From contig JAFVFY010000071.1 in the NCBI GenBank assembly GCA_017475265.1, positions 1 to 64,000 on the forward strand: DNA of 64,000 bases. Reading direction: 5' to 3'. This document shows, in pieces, positions 16,498-24,483 of this stretch (position 1 is the first letter of the stretch; each line of letters starts with the position of its first letter). The DNA is from Prevotella sp. (GTDB lineage Bacteria > Bacteroidota > Bacteroidia > Bacteroidales > Bacteroidaceae). Position numbers and translations under genes: made by a program. Under the pieces are notes generated by a model. It was not told where the DNA came from. It saw nothing but the letters and a program-made list of their open reading frames with translations, and did no database searches.

Positions 16498-18048
16498 ATG
16501 ATGAAAAAAATTCTTTACCTTCTCATGTCTGCGGCAATCACCATGACTGCCCACGCAACCGACTACACCGACCAAATCCTTGTGCTGGTCAACGGCGAGG
16601 GAGCCACACAGGAGGCCACCCTTTCCGTCAGTGAACACGATGGTCTCTACGACCTTAACCTCAAGAATTTCGTGCTTAAGATTGGCAACCCGTCCATGCC
16701 TGTGGGCAACGTCGAGTTGAAAGACATCGTGCCAGAGGCTGTTGGTGATGCCATTTTCCTGCGAGCCAACCAATTTATCACCATCACTAAAGGCGATCTG
16801 CCTGACGTGCCCTTATGGCTCGGGCCAACACTCGGCGAGCTGCCTGTACAGGTGACAGCAGTTCTCACCTCTAACAGCTCGAAGCTACGTGCTCTCATCG
16901 ACCTCGACCTCACCGACAATCTGGGACAAATCATCAATGTCAGATTCGGCGAGGAAGTCGTCTCAGGCACTAACTATCATATCCCCAATGGAGGTTTCGA
17001 AGACTGGCACACATCGGCCACTGGCTATGTGGAGCCCAATGCTTGGCACTCCTTCGAGAGCGCCAGCGGAACGTTGGCTTCCCTGGCCGGGCATCACATA
17101 GAGAAGAGCGACAAGGGACGCAACGGCTCGGCCTGCGCCCGCATCTACGCCACCTCTATCTTCGGCATCATAGCCAACGGCACAATGACCACCGGGCGCA
17201 TGAACGCCGGAGCCATGTCTGCCACCGACGCTGCCAACCATGCCTACATAGACATGAGCCAGACCGACCTCGACGGAAACGGAGACCCCTTCTACGTGGC
17301 CCTTAACAGCCGCCCCGACTCGCTCGTGCTCTACGTGCAGTTCCATCAGGGAAAGGCCAACACAGACCACCCTTACGCCACGGTCAGTGCAGTGATTACC
17401 GACGGTACCCGCTATCAGGACCCGGAGGACAAAGCCTACGACAACGTGGTGGCCCGTGCCTCGGACAACAAGATTGCTGTCACCGGAGAGGAGTGGCGAC
17501 GCATCAGCATCCCCTTCGTCTATACCGACAATGAAGTGGAACCCCGTGCTATTATGATTACCATTTCCACTAACGCCGACCCCGGCCAGGGCAGCAATAA
17601 CGACGAGGTGCTCGTCGACGACCTCACACTGGTCTATAACAGCCAGTTGTCGGCTCTCTCCGTCGATGGGTTCCAGCCCGATGTGTATGACTACAGCGTG
17701 GATAAACGCATCTCCATCAATGACGCAGACTTTGTATGCCAGGCCGATGGAAAAGCAGCTTACGTGCTGATGAACGACAACGAAGAGGAAGGCAAGATTC
17801 TCATCGACGTCTTCGCCGCCGACCTGCGCTCCCGCTCCACCTACACCGTCAGCTATAATAAAGGCGGAAACGGCAACGAACAAGTGGAGGGCGACGTGAA
17901 TGGCGACCAAGCCGTCGATGTGGCAGACATCTCTTCTGTCATCACCTTTATGGCTGCTGGTCAGTACGTTCCCGAAGCCGATGTGAACAACGACGGAACA
18001 ATAGACGTCGCCGACATTTCCTCCATTATCTCCATAATGGCGCAGTAG
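16498..18048 (+). CDS. Secreted calycin-like/PCMD protein with dockerin repeats
   Basis: A 516-residue exported protein. The signal peptide is MMKKILYLLMSAAITMTAHA. Residues about 22-155 look like the calycin-like lipid-binding domain common in Bacteroidales surface proteins. Residues about 158-380 match the PCMD (putative carbohydrate metabolism) domain, with the hallmark IPNGGFEDWH near its start and a VLVDDLTLVYN end. A linker follows, then two dockerin-type repeats (GDVNGDQAVDVADIS and ADVNNDGTIDVADIS) at the C terminus. The role is inferred as surface glycan binding; no catalytic motif is seen. The 5' leader carries six 22-bp repeats. It ends 20 bp before the stop of the convergent flotillin gene. 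Confidence 0.85.
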   Translation: MMKKILYLLMSAAITMTAHATDYTDQILVLVNGEGATQEATLSVSEHDGLYDLNLKNFVLKIGNPSMPVGNVELKDIVPEAVGDAIFLRANQFITITKGDLPDVPLWLGPTLGELPVQVTAVLTSNSSKLRALIDLDLTDNLGQIINVRFGEEVVSGTNYHIPNGGFEDWHTSATGYVEPNAWHSFESASGTLASLAGHHIEKSDKGRNGSACARIYATSIFGIIANGTMTTGRMNAGAMSATDAANHAYIDMSQTDLDGNGDPFYVALNSRPDSLVLYVQFHQGKANTDHPYATVSAVITDGTRYQDPEDKAYDNVVARASDNKIAVTGEEWRRISIPFVYTDNEVEPRAIMITISTNADPGQGSNNDEVLVDDLTLVYNSQLSALSVDGFQPDVYDYSVDKRISINDADFVCQADGKAAYVLMNDNEEEGKILIDVFAADLRSRSTYTVSYNKGGNGNEQVEGDVNGDQAVDVADISSVITFMAAGQYVPEADVNNDGTIDVADISSIISIMAQ

Positions 18049-18068
18049 ACAAAGCTCCTTTCCCTACA

Positions 18069-19565
18069 TCAGTCCTTTCCGATAATGTGGTCAGCGGCGT
18101 CGCGGGCCTGATCGTTAAGGTTGACGTTGCGTGTTACCTTGGCATCGATGGTTCCGGCACGCATGATGTCGGCCATGTCAACGCCAGTGGCTGACTTGAG
18201 CACGTCGAAGGCTTGCTTGATGGCTACGGGCACGCCGCCACTCATCGAGGCAACGCCGGCGCCGGTGTCCTGACCGCCGCTGTAGACGTGCACGTCCTTG
18301 ATGGAAGCGATGGGCTTAGCCACGTTCTCGACGACCTGCGGCAATACCTCAATCATCATCTGCATCACGGCGGCATTGTTGTACTTCTTGTAGGCCTCGG
18401 CCTTCTTGTCCATGGCGAGAGCCTCGGCCTCACCCTTCTTCTGGATGGCGTAAGCCTCAGCCTCTCCCTTGGCCTTGATACCGATGGCTTCCTGCTCCAG
18501 GCGGTAGCGCACGGCGTCGGACTCGGCGTTCTGTGCCAATGCACGCTGCTCGGCCTCGTACTTCTGGGCCTCGGCCACGCGCTTGCGCTGCTCCAGGTCG
18601 GCGGCAGCATCGCGCTCCACCTTATACTTATCGGCATCGGCTTTCTTCTCAATCTCGGCAGCCAGCTGGTTCTGCTTGATTTCAATCTGTTCACGCGAGA
18701 GAATCTGCTCGCGTTTCGTCTTCTCAATCTCGGCTTCAACGGTCTTGACGTTGATGGTCTTCTGCTGCTCCTGTTGCTGGATGGCGTAGGCGGCATCGGC
18801 ATCGGCTTGAGCGGTGTCGGCTTCCTTCTTCAGGGCTGCTCGGCGCAGGGCCAGCTCGTTGTTCTTCACAGCGATGGCGGTGTCGGCATCCACACGGGCA
18901 TCGTTACTTTCCTTGTCGGCCTTCGATACCTCAATCTTCACATCACGCTCAGCCACGGCACGGTTGATGGCTGCGTCCTTCTTGATTTTCGCCGTGTTGT
19001 CGGCACCGAGGTCCTTGATGAGACCCTCGCGGTCTGTGACGTTCTGGATGTTGCATGAGATGATGTCAATGCCCAGCTTCGCCATGTCGGGCGATGCCTT
19101 TGCCATCACTTGGTCGGAGAATCCGTCGCGGTCGGTGTTCAGCGAGCGGAGGTCGAGTGTACCGATGATTTCACGCATGTTACCCTGTAGCGAATCCTGC
19201 AGCTGGTCGGCAATCTCGTCGGGCGTCATGTTCAGGAAGTTCTTCGCAGCCAGACGTGTTCCCTCGTTGCTGGGCGTAACGCGAATCTTGGCCACAGCAT
19301 CAACGTCGACGTTGATGAAGTCGTTGGTGGGCACGCTCTCCTCCGTCTTGATGTCGACGGTGATCTGTCCCAGATAGACGCGGTCCATACGCTCGAAGAA
19401 CGGGATGCGGAATCCGCCGGAGCCAATGAGCACACGAGGCTCCTTCGACAAACCGGAAATGATATAGGCGAATGAGGGCGGAGCCTTCACGTAGGAGATG
19501 AATATGAAAATGAAAAGCAGAAGTACGCCTACGGCGATGTAAATGTAAAGCGGGTTAATTTCCAT
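18069..19565 (-). CDS. Flotillin-like SPFH-domain membrane protein
   Basis: This 498-residue protein has one N-terminal membrane segment (YIYIAVGVLLLFIFIFISYV), an SPFH/band-7 domain (residues about 30-200, with VLIGSGGFRIPFFERMDRV and the helical NIQNVTDREGLIKDLG), and a very long Ala/Glu/Lys-rich coiled coil (about 210-410) full of EAEAYAIQKKGEAEA-type repeats, which is the flotillin hallmark. The start is set at ATG 19565 (MEINPLYIY). The longer frame would add a segment with no family resemblance. Flotillins scaffold membrane microdomains. No NfeD partner gene is next to it here. It is convergent with the PCMD protein gene. Confidence 0.93.
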   Translation of the reverse strand: MEINPLYIYIAVGVLLLFIFIFISYVKAPPSFAYIISGLSKEPRVLIGSGGFRIPFFERMDRVYLGQITVDIKTEESVPTNDFINVDVDAVAKIRVTPSNEGTRLAAKNFLNMTPDEIADQLQDSLQGNMREIIGTLDLRSLNTDRDGFSDQVMAKASPDMAKLGIDIISCNIQNVTDREGLIKDLGADNTAKIKKDAAINRAVAERDVKIEVSKADKESNDARVDADTAIAVKNNELALRRAALKKEADTAQADADAAYAIQQQEQQKTINVKTVEAEIEKTKREQILSREQIEIKQNQLAAEIEKKADADKYKVERDAAADLEQRKRVAEAQKYEAEQRALAQNAESDAVRYRLEQEAIGIKAKGEAEAYAIQKKGEAEALAMDKKAEAYKKYNNAAVMQMMIEVLPQVVENVAKPIASIKDVHVYSGGQDTGAGVASMSGGVPVAIKQAFDVLKSATGVDMADIMRAGTIDAKVTRNVNLNDQARDAADHIIGKD

Positions 19566-19731
19566 AGTAATTAATTTTTTAGGTGAAACATAATTTTGAA
19601 ACAAAAATACGACAATAATCACTATGTGACCAAGATATTTGCAGTGTTTAACAATATTTTATTATGTTTGGCATGGCTAATTGGCCCGAAAGCCTTATTT
19701 TTGCAGACGCATAGCGTATTGAACATTGAAT

Positions 19732-20586
19732 ATGAAAGAAAGCGAAATCAGAGAACTGACCGACAGGCTGATTGACCTGTCGTTTGCCGAGGACATCGGC
19801 GATGGTGACCATACCACTTTGTGCTGCATCCCTGAGGATGCGATGGGCCGGTCGCGGTTGTTGATAAAGGAAGAGGGTATTCTGGCTGGTGTGGAGGTGG
19901 CCAAGGAGGTGTTCCGCCGCTTCGACCCCGAGATGCAGGTCGAGGTGCTCATGGGCGACGGCACGCACGTGAAGCCCGGCGACGTGGCTATGATTGTGAC
20001 TGGCCGTGTGCGCTCGTTGCTACAGACGGAGCGTCTGATGCTGAACATCATGCAGCGCATGAGCGGCATCGCCACCATGACGGCCCGCTACGTGGAGCGG
20101 CTGAAAGGCACCGGCACCCGTGTGCTCGACACCCGCAAGACCACGCCCGGCATGCGTATGCTGGAGAAGGCTGCCGTGAAGATTGGCGGAGGCACAAACC
20201 ACCGCATTGGACTCTTCGACATGATTCTACTCAAGGATAACCACGTGGACTTTGCCGGAGGCATCACCAATGCCATCGACCGCTGCCACCAGTACTTGGA
20301 GGAGAAAGGCCTGAAACTGAAGATTGAGATTGAGGTGCGCTCCTTCGACGAGCTGCAGCAGGTGCTCGACCACGGTGGCGTAGACCGCATCATGCTCGAC
20401 AACTTCTCCGTTGCCGACACGGGTAAGGCCGTGAAGCTGATTGACCACCGCTACGAGACAGAGTCCAGCGGAGGCATCACTTTCGACACCATCCGCGACT
20501 ATGCCGAGCAGGGCGTGGACTTCATTTCCGTGGGCGCGCTGACCCACAGCGTGAAGGGCCTTGACATGAGCTTCAAGGCTTGTTAA
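19732..20586 (+). CDS. nadC: Nicotinate-nucleotide pyrophosphorylase (carboxylating)
   Basis: NadC converts quinolinate and PRPP to nicotinate mononucleotide in de novo NAD synthesis. The 284-residue length is typical. Diagnostic segments are AEDIGDGDHTT near residue 17, the active-site VLDTRKTTPGMRMLEK (about 127-142), GGGTNHRIGLFDMILLKDNH and the C-terminal barrel strands IEIEVRSFDEL, DRIMLDNFS and VDFISVGALTHS. The start is the ATG at 19732, with a TATTTTTG -7 box at 19696-19703. nadA and nadB are not adjacent. Its last 14 bp overlap the 3' end of the convergent glycosyltransferase gene. Confidence 0.96.
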   Translation: MKESEIRELTDRLIDLSFAEDIGDGDHTTLCCIPEDAMGRSRLLIKEEGILAGVEVAKEVFRRFDPEMQVEVLMGDGTHVKPGDVAMIVTGRVRSLLQTERLMLNIMQRMSGIATMTARYVERLKGTGTRVLDTRKTTPGMRMLEKAAVKIGGGTNHRIGLFDMILLKDNHVDFAGGITNAIDRCHQYLEEKGLKLKIEIEVRSFDELQQVLDHGGVDRIMLDNFSVADTGKAVKLIDHRYETESSGGITFDTIRDYAEQGVDFISVGALTHSVKGLDMSFKAC

Positions 20587-21322
20587 GTTTGGGATATTTT
20601 CTCGTCCATCCGTCCCAACGAAGACGCATAACTCCGAAGAATGCCTCGCCGAAGATGCCCCCGGACATCTTGCTGGTGCCTTCGCGACGGTTGACGAACA
20701 CGACGGGCACCTCCTTGATGCGTGCCCCTACCTTCCAGGCAGTGAACTTCATTTCTATCTGGAAGCCGTAGCCCTTGAAGCGTATCTTGTCAAGCTCGAT
20801 AGTCTGCAACAGCTTGCGACGGTAGCACTTGAATCCCGCCGTGGTGTCGTGTATGTGGAAGCCTGTCACCACCTTGACGTATTTCGACGCGAAATAGCTC
20901 ATCAGCACGCGCCCTATGGGCCAGTTCACCACATTTACGCCGCTGACGTAGCGTGAGCCAATGGCCAGGTCGTAACCCTCGTCGTGACAGGCACCGTAGA
21001 GTCGCGGCAAGTCATTGGGGTCATGGCTGAAGTCGGCATCCATCTCGAAGATGTATTCGTAGTCACGTTCCAATGCCCAGCGGAAGCCGACGATATAGGC
21101 AGTGCCTAGCCCCTGCTTTCCTGAGCGTTCCACGATGAAGAGGCGGTCGCTGAACTCACGTTCCATCAGTCCTTTCACGATGGCAGCAGTGCCGTCGGGA
21201 GAGCCATCGTCGATGACAAGTATGTGGAAGCACTTCTCCAGACCGAAAACGGCACGGATGATCTTCTCGATGTTCTCCTTTTCGTTGTAAGTGGGGATGA
21301 TGACGATACTATCGCTACTCAT
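20573..21322 (-). CDS. GT2 glycosyltransferase, polyprenol-phosphate mannosyltransferase type
   Basis: A 249-residue family 2 glycosyltransferase close to dolichyl-phosphate mannose synthases. It has IVIIPTYNEKENI at the N terminus, VIDDGSPDGT, the DxD-like EMDADFSHDP (residues about 92-101), IGSRYVSG, and TTAGFKCYRRKLL with no C-terminal membrane domain. The product is likely a polyprenyl-phosphate sugar used for protein or glycan modification. The start at 21322 (MSSDSIVIIP) is chosen because the minus strand TACCTTTG box (21352-21359) makes the longer frame from 21382 untranscribed at its beginning. Convergent overlap with nadC is 14 bp. Confidence 0.93.
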   Translation of the reverse strand: MSSDSIVIIPTYNEKENIEKIIRAVFGLEKCFHILVIDDGSPDGTAAIVKGLMEREFSDRLFIVERSGKQGLGTAYIVGFRWALERDYEYIFEMDADFSHDPNDLPRLYGACHDEGYDLAIGSRYVSGVNVVNWPIGRVLMSYFASKYVKVVTGFHIHDTTAGFKCYRRKLLQTIELDKIRFKGYGFQIEMKFTAWKVGARIKEVPVVFVNRREGTSKMSGGIFGEAFFGVMRLRWDGWTRKYPKLNKP

Positions 21323-21499
21323 ACTGGTGAGATTTAGGTTCTTTGGTGCTGCAAAGGTAGCTATTTTTGCGGAAACGTGCACACGTTTAACTCCATTTAA
21401 CTAAGCACGAAAGCTTAGTTGTAATCAGGATGTGGTTCAAATGTTAAATAAGAATAAGCCATTACCACTACAGAGAAAAATATCGTACCTTTGCAACCC

Positions 21500-21531
21500 A
21501 ATAGTAAAATAGTAAATTGTCAAATAGTCAA
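21500..21531. repeat. 8-bp array in the purD leader
   Basis: Four units AATAGTAA, AATAGTAA, ATTGTCAA, ATAGTCAA occupy the short leader between the TACCTTTG box (21486-21493) and the purD ATG, so the ribosome-binding region of purD is itself a tandem repeat. Confidence 0.7.
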
Positions 21532-22848
21532 ATGAAAGTGTTGCTTTTAGGTAGCGGCGGCCGTGAACATGCGCTGGCGTGGAAGATTGCTCAGAGTGAG
21601 CGAGTGGAGAAACTGTATATTGCCCCCGGCAATGCGGGAACGGCCTGTATACCCTTAGCTGGAGGTGTTGCGGACGAGGATGCCCGCGCTTCAAGGAGCG
21701 AGAACATCAGTATGAAGGCCGATGACTTTGAGACCATCAAGCAATTCGTGGCTGACAAGGGGATAGACATGGTGGTGGTAGGTCCCGAAGACCCGCTGGT
21801 GAAGGGCATCTACGATGACTTGAAGGCTGATCCGAGGACGAAGGACGTGCCCGTGATTGGTCCGTCTAAGGCTGGTGCCGTGCTCGAAGGCTCGAAAGAC
21901 TTCGCCAAGGCATTTATGATGCGCCACGGCATACCCACGGCACGCTACCAGACCTTCGACGGGGAACATCTTCCAGAAGGGCTGGCATTTCTTGAGAGCC
22001 TTGAGCCTCCCTACGTGTTGAAGGCCGACGGGCTATGCGCCGGAAAGGGCGTGCTCATCATCGACACGCTGGAGGAGGCAAAGAAGGAGCTGAAGGAGAT
22101 GCTTGGTGGTATGTTTGGCAACGCCAGCAGCCGTGTGGTCATCGAGGAATTTATGAGCGGCATAGAGTGCTCCGTCTTTGTGCTTACCGACGGGGAGCAC
22201 TACAAGATTCTGCCCGAGGCGAAAGACTACAAACGTATCGGTGAGGGCGACACGGGACTAAACACCGGTGGAATGGGTAGTGTATCGCCGGTGCCTTTCG
22301 CAGACAAGGAATGGATGAAGAAGGTGGAAGACCGCATCATACGTCCCACCGTGGAAGGACTGCGAGAGGAGGGCATCGACTACAAAGGTTTTATCTTCTT
22401 TGGACTGATAAACAGGGATGGGGCTGAGCCTTATGTCATCGAATATAACTGCCGCATGGGCGACCCAGAGACTGAGACAGTGATGCTGCGCCTGAAAAGC
22501 GACCTCGTAGACCTGCTGGAAGGCGTGGCCAAGGGCGACCTGGACTGCCGGGAGGTGGAGTTCGACGAGCGGGCTGCTGTCTGCGTGATGCTCGTCAGCG
22601 GAGGTTACCCGCAGGCCTATAAGAAGGGGTTCCCCATTACGGGCATCGAAGAGGTCGGGGGCTCCGTGGTATTCCATGCTGGTACGGCACTCAAAGACCA
22701 ACAAGTGGTCACCGCCGGTGGCCGTGTCATCGCCGTCTCGTCGTATGGCAAGGACAAGGAGGAAGCACTTCGTAAGTCGTTCCAAGAGGCACAGAAGATT
22801 AACTTCGAGGGCCGGTACTTCCGCCGCGACATCGGAGCAGACCTTTGA
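21532..22848 (+). CDS. purD: Phosphoribosylamine-glycine ligase (GAR synthetase)
   Basis: PurD joins glycine to phosphoribosylamine in purine synthesis. The 438-residue product has the N-terminal [16 protein letters not shown], the ATP-grasp domain with [15 protein letters not shown] (about 162-176) and [10 protein letters not shown], and [20 protein letters not shown] carrying the metal ligands. The start is ATG 21532; the in-frame codons before it lie within a repeat leader. It is a single gene with its own TACCTTTG promoter box. Other pur genes are not in the window. Confidence 0.97.
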   Translation: MKVLLLGSGGREHALAWKIAQSERVEKLYIAPGNAGTACIPLAGGVADEDARASRSENISMKADDFETIKQFVADKGIDMVVVGPEDPLVKGIYDDLKADPRTKDVPVIGPSKAGAVLEGSKDFAKAFMMRHGIPTARYQTFDGEHLPEGLAFLESLEPPYVLKADGLCAGKGVLIIDTLEEAKKELKEMLGGMFGNASSRVVIEEFMSGIECSVFVLTDGEHYKILPEAKDYKRIGEGDTGLNTGGMGSVSPVPFADKEWMKKVEDRIIRPTVEGLREEGIDYKGFIFFGLINRDGAEPYVIEYNCRMGDPETETVMLRLKSDLVDLLEGVAKGDLDCREVEFDERAAVCVMLVSGGYPQAYKKGFPITGIEEVGGSVVFHAGTALKDQQVVTAGGRVIAVSSYGKDKEEALRKSFQEAQKINFEGRYFRRDIGADL

Positions 22849-22883
22849 AAGTTTTGCCTACATTATTCACGGTAATATGGAAA

Positions 22884-23010
22884 AACAACGGATTAAAACT
22901 GATTTCACGGATTTTCACGGATTATTTATTATATCACCATCGAACCTGGAAGAAATCTGTGAAATCCATTATAATCTGTATAATCCGTGTAATCCGTAAA
23001 ATCCGTTGTT
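22884..23010. repeat. Inverted array of 9-bp units (ACGGATT core)
   Basis: Terminal AACAACGGATT (22884-22894) and AATCCGTTGTT (23000-23010) are perfect 11-bp inverted repeats. Inside, the right arm has consecutive TAATCCGTG, TAATCCGTA, AAATCCGTT units and the left arm has ACGGATT units. It fills the gap between purD and the next gene and has the same design as the element at 1-108. Confidence 0.85.
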
Positions 23011-23043
23011 GAAAAAGATTATGAATAATCCGGTTTAGAGTTG

Positions 23044-23970
23044 ATGAAGCGGTTACAGAACAGAATTGCGGAGAGCGGGGTGGTGCTGCCGGTGATGACC
23101 GCCTACGGTCTGGTGATATGGCTGTTGGCGGGACTGGTGACCCACAACTGGTGGCCTCAGCTAGCCTGTTTTGCGCTGTCGGTCTACTCTATGGTGGAGA
23201 TGAACAACTCCTTCGCGCTGCTACGTGTGCGTAGCCGCATGGTGTCAGTTACGTTCATCGCCATGACGTGCACCATGAGCTTCCTCTTCGGATCGCTATC
23301 GGGCGGACTGGTGCAGCTGTTCTTCATCATCGCACTGCTTCTGCTGCTCTCCACCTATCAAGAGCCAATGTCGCTGGGGCGCATTTTCTATGCCTTCGTG
23401 TTCTTAGGACTGTCGAGCGTGCTGTCCGTACAGACGCTGGTGCTCATCCCGCTCCTCTGGCTGCTCATGGGTACGCAGCTGCAGTCGCTGACAGCACGTG
23501 GGCTGATGGCCTCGCTCATTGGGCTGGCCACACCGTGGTGGTTCATCTGCCTATGGTTCATCTTCCAGCGTGACTTTACACCCCTGACCGATCATTTCGC
23601 CGCGCTAACTGACTTCACTCCCCTATCCCATGCCTATGCCCAGGTGACGCAGGGTCAATGGCTCGTCTGGGTGCTCACGGCGGCACTTACGCTGACGGGC
23701 ATCGTGCACTTCTGGCGCAACAGCATCGACGAAAAGATACGTACCAGGCTGCTTTACGGACTGTTCACATGGATGTCGGCGGTCTGTCTGCTGCTCACAG
23801 CCTTGCAGCCCCAGCACTTCGACCCGCTGATGCGCCTGGCCGTGGTCTGCGCCAGTCCGCTGGTGGCTCATTTCCTCACGCTCAGCTCTACGCGCATCAC
23901 CAACATAGCCTTTTTCGTCATCGCTGCCGTCATATTGGCGGTCACGGTGGTTAACCTTATTCTGAGTTGA
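23044..23970 (+). CDS. Polytopic membrane protein of unknown function
   Basis: A 308-residue hydrophobic protein with about eight to nine predicted membrane helices, for example AYGLVIWLLAGLVTHNWW (20-37), LFFIIALLLLLSTY, TLVLIPLLWLLMG, LIGLATPWWFICLWFIF and IAFFVIAAVILAVTVV at the C terminus. No motif I recognise. The start is ATG 23044, 34 bp after the repeat element. The YqaA-like membrane protein gene follows 28 bp later, with a GAGTTGA heptamer array in the gap, so the two are probably co-transcribed. Confidence 0.8.
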   Translation: MKRLQNRIAESGVVLPVMTAYGLVIWLLAGLVTHNWWPQLACFALSVYSMVEMNNSFALLRVRSRMVSVTFIAMTCTMSFLFGSLSGGLVQLFFIIALLLLLSTYQEPMSLGRIFYAFVFLGLSSVLSVQTLVLIPLLWLLMGTQLQSLTARGLMASLIGLATPWWFICLWFIFQRDFTPLTDHFAALTDFTPLSHAYAQVTQGQWLVWVLTAALTLTGIVHFWRNSIDEKIRTRLLYGLFTWMSAVCLLLTALQPQHFDPLMRLAVVCASPLVAHFLTLSSTRITNIAFFVIAAVILAVTVVNLILS

Positions 23971-23998
23971 GAGTTGAGAATTGAGGTTTGAGATTGTC
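23963..23998. repeat. GAGTTGA heptamer array before the YqaA-like gene
   Basis: Units GAGTTGA, GAGTTGA, GAATTGA, GGTTTGA, GATTGTC begin in the stop region of the upstream gene and run to the next ATG. The family also occurs in frame at 26478 and 29350. Confidence 0.8.
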
Positions 23999-24445
23999 AT
24001 GGACTTTTCAGTATATGGTTATTGGGGCATGTTGCTGACGGCCTTTCTGGCTGGCAGCGTTTTTCCCTTCAGCAGTGAAGCGGTCATGGTGGGACTGCTG
24101 GCCACGCCAAGTATTGATGCCTGGACACTGGTCATCTACGCCACAGTGGGGAATGTGCTGGGGGGAATGTTCAACTATGGCGTGGGCCGTCTAGGAAAGT
24201 CTGAGTGGATAGAGCGTTGGCTGAAAATCAGTCCTGAGAAGATGGAAAGGGCGAAACGATTCATGGCCGGACGAGGCGCTTGGATGGGATTCTTCGCCTT
24301 TGTGCCCGTTTTGGGCAGTGCCATCACCGTCACGCTGGGGCTTATGCGTGCAAACGTCATCATCTCACTGGTGAGTATGACCATAGGCAAGCTGCTGCGC
24401 TATTGTCTGCTAGCCTTCGGCGTGGGGTGGATATTCGGGAATTAA
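23999..24445 (+). CDS. YqaA/DedA-like inner membrane protein
   Basis: A 148-residue protein of the VTT/SNARE-associated type (YqaA branch). It has an N-terminal hydrophobic hairpin (YWGMLLTAFLAGSVFPFSSEAVMVGLL), a glycine-rich re-entrant segment (ATVGNVLGGMFNYGVGRLGK, about 48-67), an amphipathic stretch with RFMAGRGAWMGFFAFVPVLG, and two further helices. DedA-superfamily proteins act in lipid flipping and envelope homeostasis; the YqaA branch is uncharacterised. The start is ATG 23999, directly after the heptamer array. Convergent with the nuclease-helicase gene. Confidence 0.85.
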   Translation: MDFSVYGYWGMLLTAFLAGSVFPFSSEAVMVGLLATPSIDAWTLVIYATVGNVLGGMFNYGVGRLGKSEWIERWLKISPEKMERAKRFMAGRGAWMGFFAFVPVLGSAITVTLGLMRANVIISLVSMTIGKLLRYCLLAFGVGWIFGN

Positions 24446-24483
24446 GAGTTTAGAGTTATCGCTTCGCGATTAAGAATTTGAAA

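Noticed and set aside
18213-19058. A hydrophobic 281-codon plus-strand frame
   Set aside because: It is the complement of the Ala/Glu/Lys coiled coil of the flotillin, which always yields Leu/Val-rich shadows.
22884-23010. Inverted 9-bp array as an attachment site or replication origin
   Set aside because: The same design occurs at 1-108 with another core and neither is near dnaA-box-like sequences, an integrase or a tRNA.
24446-24483. ATCGCTTCGCGAT hairpin between the YqaA-like and helicase genes as a terminator
   Set aside because: The stem is only 5 bp and no T-tract follows in either direction.
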